A stretch of 64,000 bases of DNA, from the NCBI RefSeq assembly GCF_011761185.1, contig NZ_JAAOYM010000002.1, positions 62,001-126,000 on the forward strand. Direction: 5' to 3'. A model generated the notes under the pieces. It saw only the letters and a list, made by a program, of their open reading frames with translations, had not been told where the DNA came from and did not search any database. Within the stretch, counting starts at the first letter, position 1. The number at the start of each line of letters is the position of its first letter. Position numbers and translations under genes: made by a program. Positions 42,894 through 51,494 of this stretch are shown piece by piece. The DNA comes from Saccharomonospora amisosensis (GTDB lineage Bacteria; Actinomycetota; Actinomycetes; Mycobacteriales; Pseudonocardiaceae).

Positions 42894-44624
42894 ATGTCCG
42901 AACAACACGACGGAACCGACGCGCCGAGCACGCTGGGGCCGCATTCGAACCCGCCAGAGGCGACCGGCGCGGGCACGCCGGACGCCGCAACAGGGCACGG
43001 CGACCGACCCCATCGGGAAACCGGGATCGACCGGGTGGTGTTCGGCGTGGCAGCGGCACTCGCCGTGCTCGTGATCGCGTGGGGTGCCTCTTCCCCCGCG
43101 ACGCTCGCCTCGTTCGCCGACAGCCTGCTCAACGACGCGGTGATCCCCTATGGCGGCTGGCTGTTCGTACTGACGGCAAGCGGTTTCGTGCTGTTCGCTC
43201 TACTGCTGGCGGTCAGCAGGTACGGCCGCATTCCGCTTGGCCGCGACGACGAGAGACCGGAGTTTCGCACCTCGTCGTGGGTGGCGATGATGTTCAGCGC
43301 CGGGATGGGCATCGGCCTGATGTTCTTCGGGGTTTACGAACCGGTGACTCACCTCACCAACCCGCCGCCCGGCTCCGCGGCACCGGGCTCGGACGAGGCA
43401 GTGCACACGGCCATGGCCACGACGTTGTTCCACTGGACCGTGCACCCGTGGGCCATCTACGCCGTCGTCGGGCTCGCCATCGCCTACAGCACGTTCCGAA
43501 GGCGGCGCGGCCAGTTGATCAGCGCGGTGTTCGAACCGCTCATCGGTGCCCGGCGCAGCAACGGCCCGCTCGGCAAGGCGATCGACATCATGGCGATCTT
43601 CGCGACCCTCTTCGGGTCGGCTGCGTCGCTCGGTCTCGGCGCGTTGCAGGTCGGCGGCGGGCTCGCGGCCGTGGGGTGGCTCGACAACCCGGGCACCGGC
43701 CTGCTCGTCGCGATCATCGCTGTGCTGACCGTCGCCTTCGTCGCCTCCGCCGTTTCCGGCGTGGCAAGGGGCATCCAGTGGCTGTCCAACATCAACATGG
43801 TGCTCGCCGCGCTGCTCGCGGTATTCGTGCTGGTTGTCGGCCCGACCGTGCTGATCCTCAATCTCGTTCCGAGCGCCATCGGCGACTACTTCCGCGAGTT
43901 CGCCGAGATGTCGGGCCGCACCGGCGTCACCGGCGGTGAGGAGATGCGGGAGTGGCTGGCCGGCTGGACGGTCTTCTACTGGGCCTGGTGGATCTCCTGG
44001 ACACCGTTCGTCGGCATGTTCATCGCTCGCATCTCACGGGGACGTACCATCCGGCAGTTCATTTTCGGTGTGATCGCGGTGCCGAGCGTGGTCAGCCTCG
44101 GCTGGTTCGCCATCTTCGGCGGTGCCGCAATAGACCGGCAGCGGTCGGGCACCGACATCGCGGGCGCGGGTGGTTCGGAGGCTGCGACCTTCACGCTGCT
44201 GGAAACCTTTCCGCTGTTCCTGCCGATCGCGGTGATCGTCATGCTGCTGGTGTCGATCTTTTTCGTCTCCGGCGCCGACGCCGCCTCGGTGGTGATGGGC
44301 ACGCTGTCGCAGCGAGGCTCGGTGGAACCGGGTCGCGGCGTCGTCGTGTTCTGGGGTGTGCTGATGGGCGCGGTAGCCGCGGTGATGCTGCTCGTCGGTG
44401 GTGGGAACGCGCTCACCGGCCTGCAGAACCTGACGATCCTGGTCGCCGTGCCGTTCGTGGCGGTCATGATCGCGTTGTGCGTGTCGCTGTGGCGCGACCT
44501 GCGGCACGATCCACTGATGATCCGGGAGGACGAGATGATGCGCTCGCTTGCGGAGATCCACGCCGAACGAACCGGTGGGGCGACTCCACCGCGTCGCAGG
44601 AGTGTGCGGGGTCGCGCCAGGTGA
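42894..44624 (+). CDS. BCCT-family betaine/choline transporter
   Basis: A 576-aa secondary carrier of the BetT/OpuD family with twelve transmembrane segments, importing glycine betaine, choline or carnitine with Na+ or H+. Family signs: FSAGMGIGLMFFGVYEPVTH, TLFHWTVHPWAIYAVVGLAI and the Trp-rich FYWAWWISWTPFVGMFIARI that forms the substrate box. The N-terminal 40 residues and the C-terminus are hydrophilic and may sense osmotic strength. The start ATG is close to a GAGG-rich leader. The stop overlaps the next gene (GTGA), tying the carrier to an ABC importer. Confidence 0.93.
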   Translation: MSEQHDGTDAPSTLGPHSNPPEATGAGTPDAATGHGDRPHRETGIDRVVFGVAAALAVLVIAWGASSPATLASFADSLLNDAVIPYGGWLFVLTASGFVLFALLLAVSRYGRIPLGRDDERPEFRTSSWVAMMFSAGMGIGLMFFGVYEPVTHLTNPPPGSAAPGSDEAVHTAMATTLFHWTVHPWAIYAVVGLAIAYSTFRRRRGQLISAVFEPLIGARRSNGPLGKAIDIMAIFATLFGSAASLGLGALQVGGGLAAVGWLDNPGTGLLVAIIAVLTVAFVASAVSGVARGIQWLSNINMVLAALLAVFVLVVGPTVLILNLVPSAIGDYFREFAEMSGRTGVTGGEEMREWLAGWTVFYWAWWISWTPFVGMFIARISRGRTIRQFIFGVIAVPSVVSLGWFAIFGGAAIDRQRSGTDIAGAGGSEAATFTLLETFPLFLPIAVIVMLLVSIFFVSGADAASVVMGTLSQRGSVEPGRGVVVFWGVLMGAVAAVMLLVGGGNALTGLQNLTILVAVPFVAVMIALCVSLWRDLRHDPLMIREDEMMRSLAEIHAERTGGATPPRRRSVRGRAR

Positions 44625-45268
44625 ACCTCCTCGAATACGTCGCCGATCGCTGGGATCGGCTCTCGTTGCAGGCCTGGCTGCACGTGAGTGAGGTGGTGCA
44701 GTCCACCCTGCTGGCCGCGGTCATTGGCGTGCTGATAGGGGTGGCGGTCTATCGAAGCCCCGCGGGTTCCGCCATCGCGACCGCGCTGGCCAGCACGATC
44801 CTCACCATCCCCTCGTTCGCGTTGCTCGGCCTGCTCATCCCTGTGGTGGGGCTCGGTGCGACGCCGACGGTGATCGCGCTGGTGCTGTACGCGCTGCTGC
44901 CGATCACTCGCAACACCATCGTCGGCCTCGCCGGGGTCGACCCCGCCATCACCGACGCCGCGCGGGGTATCGGAATGAGCCGCTTCGGCGTACTCACCAA
45001 GGTCGAGCTGCGGTTGGCGTGGCCGGCGATCCTGGCGGGGATGCGGGTTGCGACCCAGTTGCTGATGGGCATCGCGGTGATCGCGGCCTATGCGAAGGGT
45101 CCCGGGCTCGGCAACGAGGTTTTCTCCGGCCTCACCAGGGCGGGCAGTGCGAACGCGACCAACCAGGCGCTCGCCGGAACGGTCGGCGTCGTGATGCTGG
45201 CCCTGTTGTTGGAGGGCGGCTACTTCATCATCGCCCGACTCACCGTCTCGAGGGGTATCCGTGGCTGA
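44621..45268 (+). CDS. Osmoprotectant ABC transporter permease (OpuCB-like)
   Basis: A 215-aa permease with five or six transmembrane segments of the binding-protein-dependent type; the EAA-like loop is TDAARGIGMSRFGVLTKVEL. Sequence style matches ProW/OpuCB. GTG at 44621 overlaps the stop of the BCCT gene. It pairs with the second permease encoded two genes later to form the channel. The end overlaps the ATPase gene by eight bases. Confidence 0.92.
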   Translation: MNLLEYVADRWDRLSLQAWLHVSEVVQSTLLAAVIGVLIGVAVYRSPAGSAIATALASTILTIPSFALLGLLIPVVGLGATPTVIALVLYALLPITRNTIVGLAGVDPAITDAARGIGMSRFGVLTKVELRLAWPAILAGMRVATQLLMGIAVIAAYAKGPGLGNEVFSGLTRAGSANATNQALAGTVGVVMLALLLEGGYFIIARLTVSRGIRG

Positions 45269-46424
45269 CAACGTAAGTGGTGTCGAGATCCAGTTGGACA
45301 GGGTCACCAAGCGCTACCCGGGCAGCAGGGAACCCGCGGTGAAGGACTTCACCATGACCATCCCGGCAGGCAAGATCGTCATCCTCGTCGGGCCGTCCGG
45401 CTGCGGCAAGACAACCACGATGCGGATGATCAACCGGTTGATCGAGCCGACGTCGGGACGGATCACGATCGGCGGGGAGGACGCGCTCGAACTCGACCCG
45501 GACAAGCTGCGCCGCAAGATCGGCTACGCGATCCAGCAGGCCGGGCTGTTCCCGCACTTCACGGTGGCGCAGAACATCGGCGTTGTCCCCGGCCTGCTGC
45601 GGTGGGACACAAGCCGCATCCGGGAGCGGGTCGACGAACTGCTGGATCTGGTCGGACTCGACCCCGCCCAGTACCGCGATCGCTACCCACGCCAGCTCTC
45701 CGGAGGCCAGCAACAGCGCGTCGGTGTGGCGCGAGCCCTCGCGGCCGACCCGCCCGTGCTGCTGATGGACGAGCCGTTCGGTGCGGTGGACCCGATCACG
45801 CGCGGAAACCTGCAGGACGAGCTGCTGCGGCTGCAGGACGAGCTGCGCAAGACCATCGTCTTCGTCACCCACGATTTCGACGAGGCCGTGAAGCTCGGCG
45901 ACAAGATCGCCGTGCTCGGGGACGCCTCGACCATCCAGCAGTACGACACCCCTGAGGCGATCCTGGCCAACCCGGCCAACGACATGGTCGCGGGCTTCGT
46001 CGGCGCTGGTGCCTCGCTCAAGCAACTCACCCTGCTGCGGGTGCGCGACGTCACCTACAGCGACGACGCGCTCGCCGTGGTCGCCGGTGAGGTGACACCG
46101 CAAGCACTGCGGCAGCGCATGATCGAGGAGGGCAGAACCTACGCGCTGGTGCTCGATGCCAGGCGGAGGCCACTGCGCTGGGTCCACGTGCGCGACCTGA
46201 CCACCGCGCGTTCGCTCACCGACGCCGGCAGGCCGGTTGGCGACCCGGTGAGCACCCGCTCGACCCTGCAGGACGCGCTCGAGGCGATCCTCGCGGAGGG
46301 CGGCAACGCCGTGGTCACCGGCGCAAGGGGCGAGTACGTCGGCACGATCGACATCACAACCGTCACCGACACCGTGCGGCAACTGCGTGAGGAACACCTC
46401 GACTCCGAAGGCGCCGCGTCGTGA
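45261..46424 (+). CDS. Osmoprotectant ABC transporter ATPase (OpuCA-like) with CBS pair
   Basis: A 387-aa ATPase. Walker A GPSGCGKTTT, Q-loop YAIQQAGLFPHF, signature LSGGQQQRVGVARAL, Walker B VLLMDEPFGAVD and switch His (VTHDFDEA) are intact. The C-terminal 120 residues form two CBS motifs (LRWVHVRDL and YVGTIDITTV), the module that senses ionic strength in OpuA. GTG start. It overlaps the next permease gene by four bases. Confidence 0.94.
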   Translation: MADNVSGVEIQLDRVTKRYPGSREPAVKDFTMTIPAGKIVILVGPSGCGKTTTMRMINRLIEPTSGRITIGGEDALELDPDKLRRKIGYAIQQAGLFPHFTVAQNIGVVPGLLRWDTSRIRERVDELLDLVGLDPAQYRDRYPRQLSGGQQQRVGVARALAADPPVLLMDEPFGAVDPITRGNLQDELLRLQDELRKTIVFVTHDFDEAVKLGDKIAVLGDASTIQQYDTPEAILANPANDMVAGFVGAGASLKQLTLLRVRDVTYSDDALAVVAGEVTPQALRQRMIEEGRTYALVLDARRRPLRWVHVRDLTTARSLTDAGRPVGDPVSTRSTLQDALEAILAEGGNAVVTGARGEYVGTIDITTVTDTVRQLREEHLDSEGAAS

Positions 46425-47206
46425 CCGTCACCGGAACGCGGGAGGCGTTGGGGTTCTCGACGGAGTCCGGCTCGCGGCGAACCGAGCGACTCCGGTTGCT
46501 GGTCCAGCCCTCGGTCGTGATCCTCGTCGCCGGTGGCGTGTTGACCTGGGCCTTCAGCCGAAGCAACGACGCCATCGAAGCCGAGTCGATCAATGCCGAC
46601 GTGCTGCTGACCAAGACCTGGGAGCACCTGGCGATCACCGCGGTGGTGACCGTGATCGTGGTGGCACTCGCCGTGCCGCTAGGGATGGTGCTGACCCGGC
46701 GGTGGGCGAGACCGTTGGCGCCGCTGTTCATCGGGATCGCCAACATCGGGCAGGCCGCGCCCGCACTCGGGGTGCTCGTGCTGTTCTTCCTGTGGAGCGA
46801 GTGGGAAGGGTTGTGGGCGGCGGCCCTGCCGATCGCCTTCTACTCGTTGCTACCGGTGCTGCGCAACACGATCGTCGGTATCGACTCGGTCGATCCGGCA
46901 CTGGTGGACGCGGGCAGGGGTATCGGCATGTCGTCGACGGGTGTGCTGCTGCGCATCGAGGTTCCGCTCGCGGTGCCGATGATCCTGGCCGGGCTGCGGA
47001 CGGCACTCGTGCTCGCCGTCGGCACGGCGACCCTGGCGTTCTTCGTCAACGGCGGCGGGCTCGGCGAGCTGATCGACACCGGGTACAAGCTGAACCGCGT
47101 GCCCGTCCTCGTCGTCGGCGCGGTGCTCGCCGTCGGGCTCGCGCTGATCGTGGACTGGCTGGGTGCGGTGCTCGAGGAGTTCCTCGGACCGAGGGGGCTG
47201 TCATGA
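46421..47206 (+). CDS. Osmoprotectant ABC transporter permease (OpuCD-like)
   Basis: A 261-aa membrane permease with six or seven segments and the cytosolic loop VDAGRGIGMSSTGVLLRIEV for ATPase contact. The N-terminal 35 residues are extra. It is distinct from the first permease but of the same family, as in four-gene OpuC operons. ATG of the next gene overlaps its stop. Confidence 0.91.
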   Translation: MTVTGTREALGFSTESGSRRTERLRLLVQPSVVILVAGGVLTWAFSRSNDAIEAESINADVLLTKTWEHLAITAVVTVIVVALAVPLGMVLTRRWARPLAPLFIGIANIGQAAPALGVLVLFFLWSEWEGLWAAALPIAFYSLLPVLRNTIVGIDSVDPALVDAGRGIGMSSTGVLLRIEVPLAVPMILAGLRTALVLAVGTATLAFFVNGGGLGELIDTGYKLNRVPVLVVGAVLAVGLALIVDWLGAVLEEFLGPRGLS

Positions 47207-48177
47207 AGCGCGCGGCGAGCGCACTCGCCGGGGCGGTACTGCTGCTGGTCACCAGCGCGTGCGGCCTCAACGTCAACGCCGCGCTGCCGTTCTCCGTCGG
47301 TCCCGGTTCCATCAAACCGGTTCCGCAGTTGGAGGGCGTCGAGGTGACGGTGGGCTCGAAGGACTTCACCGAGCAGGTCATCCTCGGCTACATCGCCGAG
47401 CTGGCGCTGGAGGCCGCGGGCGCCGACGCCATCGACCTGACCAACATCAACGGCTCCAACAGCGCCCGCTACGCGCTGCTGGACGGCCAGATCGACCTGC
47501 AGTGGGAGTACACCGGCACCGGCTGGCTCTCCTACCTCGGTTACGACGAGCCGGTGCCGACCGAGCGCGGGCAGTACGAGGCGGTGCGCAAGGCCGACCT
47601 TGAGCGAAACGGGATCGTGTGGTTGCCGTACTCGCGGGTGAACAACACCTATGCCTTCGCGACCACCGAGGAGTTCGCACGCGAACACGAGCTGCGCACC
47701 ACCACGGACATGACCGAGTTCCTGAAGCAGCACCCGGAGGAGGCCGTGTTCTGCGTGGAGACCGAGTTCGCCAGCAGGCCGGACGGGATGCCAGGCGTGC
47801 GCAAGACCTACGGCTTTCCCGTCACAACCACCAAGACGTTCGGCACCGGGGCGATCTATGCCGCTGTGGACAACGGGACGTGCAACTTCGGCGAGGTGTT
47901 CACCACCGACGGCCGCATCGCTGGGTTGAACCTGCGGGTGCTCGCCGACGACAAGCGGTTCTTCCCGCAGTACAACGCCTCGGTCACGCTGCGCGCGGAG
48001 TTTATCGCCGAGCATCCGCGCATCGCCGACGTGCTGGCGCCGGTCTCGGCCGCGTTGAACAACGAGGAGATCATCGAGCTGAACAAGCAGGTCGATGTCG
48101 ACGGAAGGGACCCGGCGAAGGTGGCGAGGGACTGGATGGTGGGCAAGGGCTTCATCACCACCTCCGGTGCCGGCTGA
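47203..48177 (+). CDS. Glycine betaine/choline-binding lipoprotein (OpuCC-like)
   Basis: A 324-aa lipoprotein: signal and lipobox VTSACGL, then the OpuAC-type substrate domain VTVGSKDFTEQVILGYIAEL, SARYALLDGQIDLQWEYTGT, GWLSYLGY, and a C-terminal hinge lobe (YNASVTLRAEFIAEHPRIAD). Aromatic residues for quaternary ammonium binding are present in the YTGTGW and FPQYNAS regions. It captures substrate outside and feeds the importer; it is the last gene of the operon. Confidence 0.93.
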   Translation: MKRAASALAGAVLLLVTSACGLNVNAALPFSVGPGSIKPVPQLEGVEVTVGSKDFTEQVILGYIAELALEAAGADAIDLTNINGSNSARYALLDGQIDLQWEYTGTGWLSYLGYDEPVPTERGQYEAVRKADLERNGIVWLPYSRVNNTYAFATTEEFAREHELRTTTDMTEFLKQHPEEAVFCVETEFASRPDGMPGVRKTYGFPVTTTKTFGTGAIYAAVDNGTCNFGEVFTTDGRIAGLNLRVLADDKRFFPQYNASVTLRAEFIAEHPRIADVLAPVSAALNNEEIIELNKQVDVDGRDPAKVARDWMVGKGFITTSGAG

Positions 48178-48198
48178 GCACGGCGAGCGGCGGCCTCC

Positions 48199-48672
48199 TC
48201 AGACACCGAGGCGATGAAGCAGCTGCTCCTCGATCCTCTCCAACTCCGAGGCAACCGCCTTGTGAGCGGCCCTCCTGCGGGTCGCGGGCATCCGCTCCGC
48301 TGCCCGTACGGACGCCGTGAGCTGTTCAAGGGTCCCGCCGGAGCGCTCGGCGAACGCGAGATCGTCTTCACTGGCTTGCGGTGACCGCCGCAGCGCGCTG
48401 AGCCCTTCGGCGGCGCCCGCGAGTCGGGCGAGCAGCGCACCGCCTCGGCCGGAGAATTCCGACAGCCGCTCGACCCCGACCCCCATGCGTCGTGCCTGGT
48501 AGCGGTCGTAGGCCTCCCTCGCGGCGCCGGCGGCCTTCAGCGCGGCAGGCGCAAGTACCGGCACGGCGGCAGGCAGTACGACCTTGGCGACGCGCACCGC
48601 GTTGCGGGCCTTCCTCGGCGTGAGCCCCGGCTCCTGCTCGGCTTTGCCTGACCGGTGTGATCTGCGCCCCAT
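48199..48672 (-). CDS. DUF6474-like small basic protein
   Basis: A 157-aa basic protein of unknown role. It starts MGRRSHRSG, continues GLTPRKARNAVRVAKVVLPA, PVLAPAALKAAGAAREAYDR (amphipathic or membrane-touching helix), then YQARRMGV, SGRGGALLARLAGAAEGLSA and a long C-terminal helix. This is the pattern of actinobacterial DUF6474 proteins (memory). ATG at 48672 follows GGAGGGCGG. It converges with the opu operon (21-base gap) and diverges from the nuclease gene. Confidence 0.78.
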   Translation of the reverse strand: MGRRSHRSGKAEQEPGLTPRKARNAVRVAKVVLPAAVPVLAPAALKAAGAAREAYDRYQARRMGVGVERLSEFSGRGGALLARLAGAAEGLSALRRSPQASEDDLAFAERSGGTLEQLTASVRAAERMPATRRRAAHKAVASELERIEEQLLHRLGV

Positions 48673-48776
48673 CGCGACCGCCCTCCTCACGCTGCGTGTG
48701 ACTGCCGCCAACTTACTTGGCGCCTCCGAAGCGGGCACATCGGCAACGTGTCGGTGCTTTCTCATACAGTGAATAC

Positions 48777-50414
48777 ATGGCTGATGAGGTGTTGCTCGAC
48801 GCGGGAGTCGTCACGTGCTGCCGCAGGCGAGTGCACCTCGACCATGACCCGACCATGCGTGACGCGCGGCTCGCGCCGCCCGATCCGGCCGCCGAGCAGC
48901 GCATCGCCGACGCTTGGGCACACCGGGTGGAGATCGCGCAACGGCTGCGGGAAAGCACCCCGGGCAGTTGGGCTGTCGTGCCAAGGGAGCTTCCCCACAG
49001 CGAACGGGTCGAACTGACTCTGTCCGCCTTGCGGGAGGGTGTGAGCTACCTGTGGGGCGGGTTGTTGCCTCCCGACCGCGCCGGAGGCAGGTGGGGTGGC
49101 GCCGAGTTGCTGGTGCGCACGCCGAACGGCTACGTGCCGGTGCTTGTGGTGCGTCACCGCATCACCGATCCCGGCGACGGCGCGCGCACCGCCGAGCTGC
49201 CGGACCTGGACCCGGAGCGCGCCGCGGTCGACCCCGCGCGCAAGGTGCGTTCCCAGCCACGTGACCAGCTTCGGCTGGCGCACGTGCGGCGGCTGCTGGA
49301 GGCGGCGGGGGTGGCCGAGCCGCAGCGGGCCATCGGCGGTGTCATCGGGCTCGATGCCGACGTGGTGCTGTGGCACGACCTCGACGCGACCACCTGGCCG
49401 GGCGGGCGCACGGCACTGACCGAGTACGACGAGCGTTTCATCGACCGTCTCGCTGTGGCACGGGCGGCCGCGACCAGGCGGGAGTCACTCACCGAGCCGT
49501 CACGGGTGCTGGAGTGCAGGCGCTGCCAGTGGTGGCCGGTGTGCGAATCGCAGCTCACCCAGACCCGTGACGTCAGCCTCGTCGTTCGTGGGGAGGACGC
49601 GGTTGAGTTGCGCAACGCGGGCGTCTCAACGGTGGACAAGCTGGCGGCGCTGAATCCGGCGGAGGAGTCACCGATCCAGTGGACCGGCACGAGCTTCACC
49701 GACGCGGTCGCGCTGGCGCGCGCGTGGCTCGCCGATCTCACCGTCGTGCGCAAGGTCAGCGAGGTGACCGTGCCGAGGGCCGACGTCGAGGTCGACATCG
49801 ACATGGAGAGTTTCGGTGACTCCGGCGCCTACCTGTGGGGTTGCCTGCTCAGCGGCGCCGACATCGGTGTGCGGCCCGGCTACCGCGCCTTCGCCACGTG
49901 GGACCCGCTGCCGACCCCGGACGAGGGGCGTTCGTTCGCCCGGTTCTGGGCGTGGCTTTCCGACGTGCGGGCAAGGACCGCGGCCGAAGGACTGACCTTC
50001 CGGGCGTACTGCTACAACGCGCTTGCCGAGAATCGCTGGCTGTTCTCCTCCATCGAGCGGTTCGGCGACATGGACGGCGTTCCCACGCGGGAGGAGATGC
50101 GTGAGTTCGTGGAGTCCGACGAGTGGGTTGACCTCTTTCGTAGCGTCACCGACCAGTTCCTGTGCTCGCACGGCAAGGGACTGAAGGTCGTCGCGCCCGC
50201 GGCGGGTTTTCGGTGGCGCGACCCGGAGGCCAGCGGTGAGGCGTCGATGCGGTGGTATCGCGACGCGGTCGGCATGGACGGCGCCGAACCCGACCTCGGC
50301 CAGCGGGAACGGTTGCTGCGCTACAACGAGGACGACGTGCTGGCCACCCGAGCACTGAGGGAGTGGATCAGCGGCGAGGCCGGGCACGCCGTCCCGTACA
50401 TGGGAGACCTGTAG
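48777..50414 (+). CDS. TM0106-family RecB-like putative nuclease
   Basis: A 545-aa protein. The N-terminal RecB/Cas4-like nuclease part begins ADEVLLDAGVVTCCRRRVHL and has the Cys cluster CRRCQWWPVCESQL, fit for an iron-sulfur site with the N-terminal Cys. A helix-hairpin-helix region (VELRNAGVSTVDKLAALNPA) follows. The C-terminal part is an RNase H-like/predicted exonuclease domain (VDIDMESFGDSGAYLWGCLL ... RYNEDDVLATRAL, with acidic residues). Its DNA or RNA target is unknown. The ATG seems near the transcript start (TACAGT at 48765-48770), so it may be leaderless. Confidence 0.9.
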   Translation: MADEVLLDAGVVTCCRRRVHLDHDPTMRDARLAPPDPAAEQRIADAWAHRVEIAQRLRESTPGSWAVVPRELPHSERVELTLSALREGVSYLWGGLLPPDRAGGRWGGAELLVRTPNGYVPVLVVRHRITDPGDGARTAELPDLDPERAAVDPARKVRSQPRDQLRLAHVRRLLEAAGVAEPQRAIGGVIGLDADVVLWHDLDATTWPGGRTALTEYDERFIDRLAVARAAATRRESLTEPSRVLECRRCQWWPVCESQLTQTRDVSLVVRGEDAVELRNAGVSTVDKLAALNPAEESPIQWTGTSFTDAVALARAWLADLTVVRKVSEVTVPRADVEVDIDMESFGDSGAYLWGCLLSGADIGVRPGYRAFATWDPLPTPDEGRSFARFWAWLSDVRARTAAEGLTFRAYCYNALAENRWLFSSIERFGDMDGVPTREEMREFVESDEWVDLFRSVTDQFLCSHGKGLKVVAPAAGFRWRDPEASGEASMRWYRDAVGMDGAEPDLGQRERLLRYNEDDVLATRALREWISGEAGHAVPYMGDL

Positions 50415-50420
50415 CGCGAA

Positions 50421-51494
50421 TCAGGACCGGCTCGGTCGACCGAGCCGGGTCCGTTCTGGCTCGGTCGGTTCGAGCCAGACGAACTCCTGTGCGGTGCCCG
50501 TCAGCGTCGCCACCATGTCGTCGCGGAGCCCCGACAACTGCCTCGCCATGGCAGGTGGAAGTCGAAGTGCAGCAGCGGCGACGGAGGTCTCGTTGGGAGT
50601 GAGCCGCTGCGCGACCACCAGGTCCGCCTGGGCCAGCATGGGACCGTGGGGCGGGATCAACTGACGCAGCACGGTCAGCTGTGTTCGCCATGGTGCCGGT
50701 GTCTCGTTCGCGGGCGGGTGGGGTGCGTCGTGCAGCCGCAGCACCGGCCTGCTCGCCGAGGCAGTCACGTCGGCGGCCATGTCGGCGGCGAGCACTACGA
50801 CACGGTCGGCGCGGCCTGTCGCTGCCCTCCCGAGGTCGGCCCAACCGTCTGGCTCGACCGATGAGACCACCACCCGAGCACCCAGCCTCAGCGCGCGAAA
50901 CGCGACCAGCTTCGCCACCCACGCGCCGCCGATGAGGCAGGCCGTTATCGGTACCGGCTGGAACAGGCTGAGCGCCGCCGGCAGTCCTGATTGGTTGCGG
51001 CCCAACCGGAAGCCGAACGAGGCGCCGGTGAGTTGCAGCTGATCCAACGCGTGGTCCGGGGCGTAGTGGGTGCCGATCCGCAGTCGCGGGATCGCCCGGT
51101 GCCTGCGGACTCGCCAGTCGCGATGGCCGCGATCGGACGCCGGCGGGCTCTGGGTAGGGCCAGCGCCGCCGGGTGCGCTGGGTGGAGCGCCTGCGGGGGC
51201 GGCTACCGCCAGCGCCTGTGGCCGCACCACCTCCGCGGTTGTCGCCGAGGCGTAGCCGTATCCCGCTTCCGTTCCTGCCTCGGGCTGGGCGGCCGGTCCG
51301 GCCTGCTGTCGCTGCTGTGACGGGGGCGGTTGCGGCGCGCCGAGTACGGCCGGTTGCGCCGGTGCGGGAGTGGGCGGCTGCGGTTGCTGCTGCTGTTGCG
51401 GTGGGGGCGGCGGCGCGACCGCCGCGGTTGGCTGCTGTGGTTGCGGTGTGGCGGGATAGGGCTGCACACGCTGCTGCTGATGCTGCCAGTTCAC
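50421..51494 (-). CDS. ESX-locus protein of unknown function, coupled to eccE
   Basis: A 357-aa protein with a 130-residue Pro/Gln-rich disordered N-terminus and a C-terminal alpha/beta domain: GLPAALSLFQPVPITACLIG, GAWVAKLVAFRALRLGARVV, VVLAADMAADVTASA, RLHDAPHPP and VWLEPTEPER. The fold looks Rossmann-like without a P-loop. No transmembrane helix is certain. The GTG at 51494 overlaps the eccE stop by four bases and has GGAGGAGGTG upstream, so the two are made together; by position it is an EccE partner. Ends six bases from the convergent nuclease gene. Confidence 0.65.
   Translation of the reverse strand: MNWQHQQQRVQPYPATPQPQQPTAAVAPPPPPQQQQQPQPPTPAPAQPAVLGAPQPPPSQQRQQAGPAAQPEAGTEAGYGYASATTAEVVRPQALAVAAPAGAPPSAPGGAGPTQSPPASDRGHRDWRVRRHRAIPRLRIGTHYAPDHALDQLQLTGASFGFRLGRNQSGLPAALSLFQPVPITACLIGGAWVAKLVAFRALRLGARVVVSSVEPDGWADLGRAATGRADRVVVLAADMAADVTASASRPVLRLHDAPHPPANETPAPWRTQLTVLRQLIPPHGPMLAQADLVVAQRLTPNETSVAAAALRLPPAMARQLSGLRDDMVATLTGTAQEFVWLEPTEPERTRLGRPSRS

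Noticed and set aside
43952-44620. N-terminal extension of the first Opu permease
   Set aside because: It lies within the BCCT gene in another frame and lacks coding character; GTG 44621 overlaps the BCCT stop as expected.
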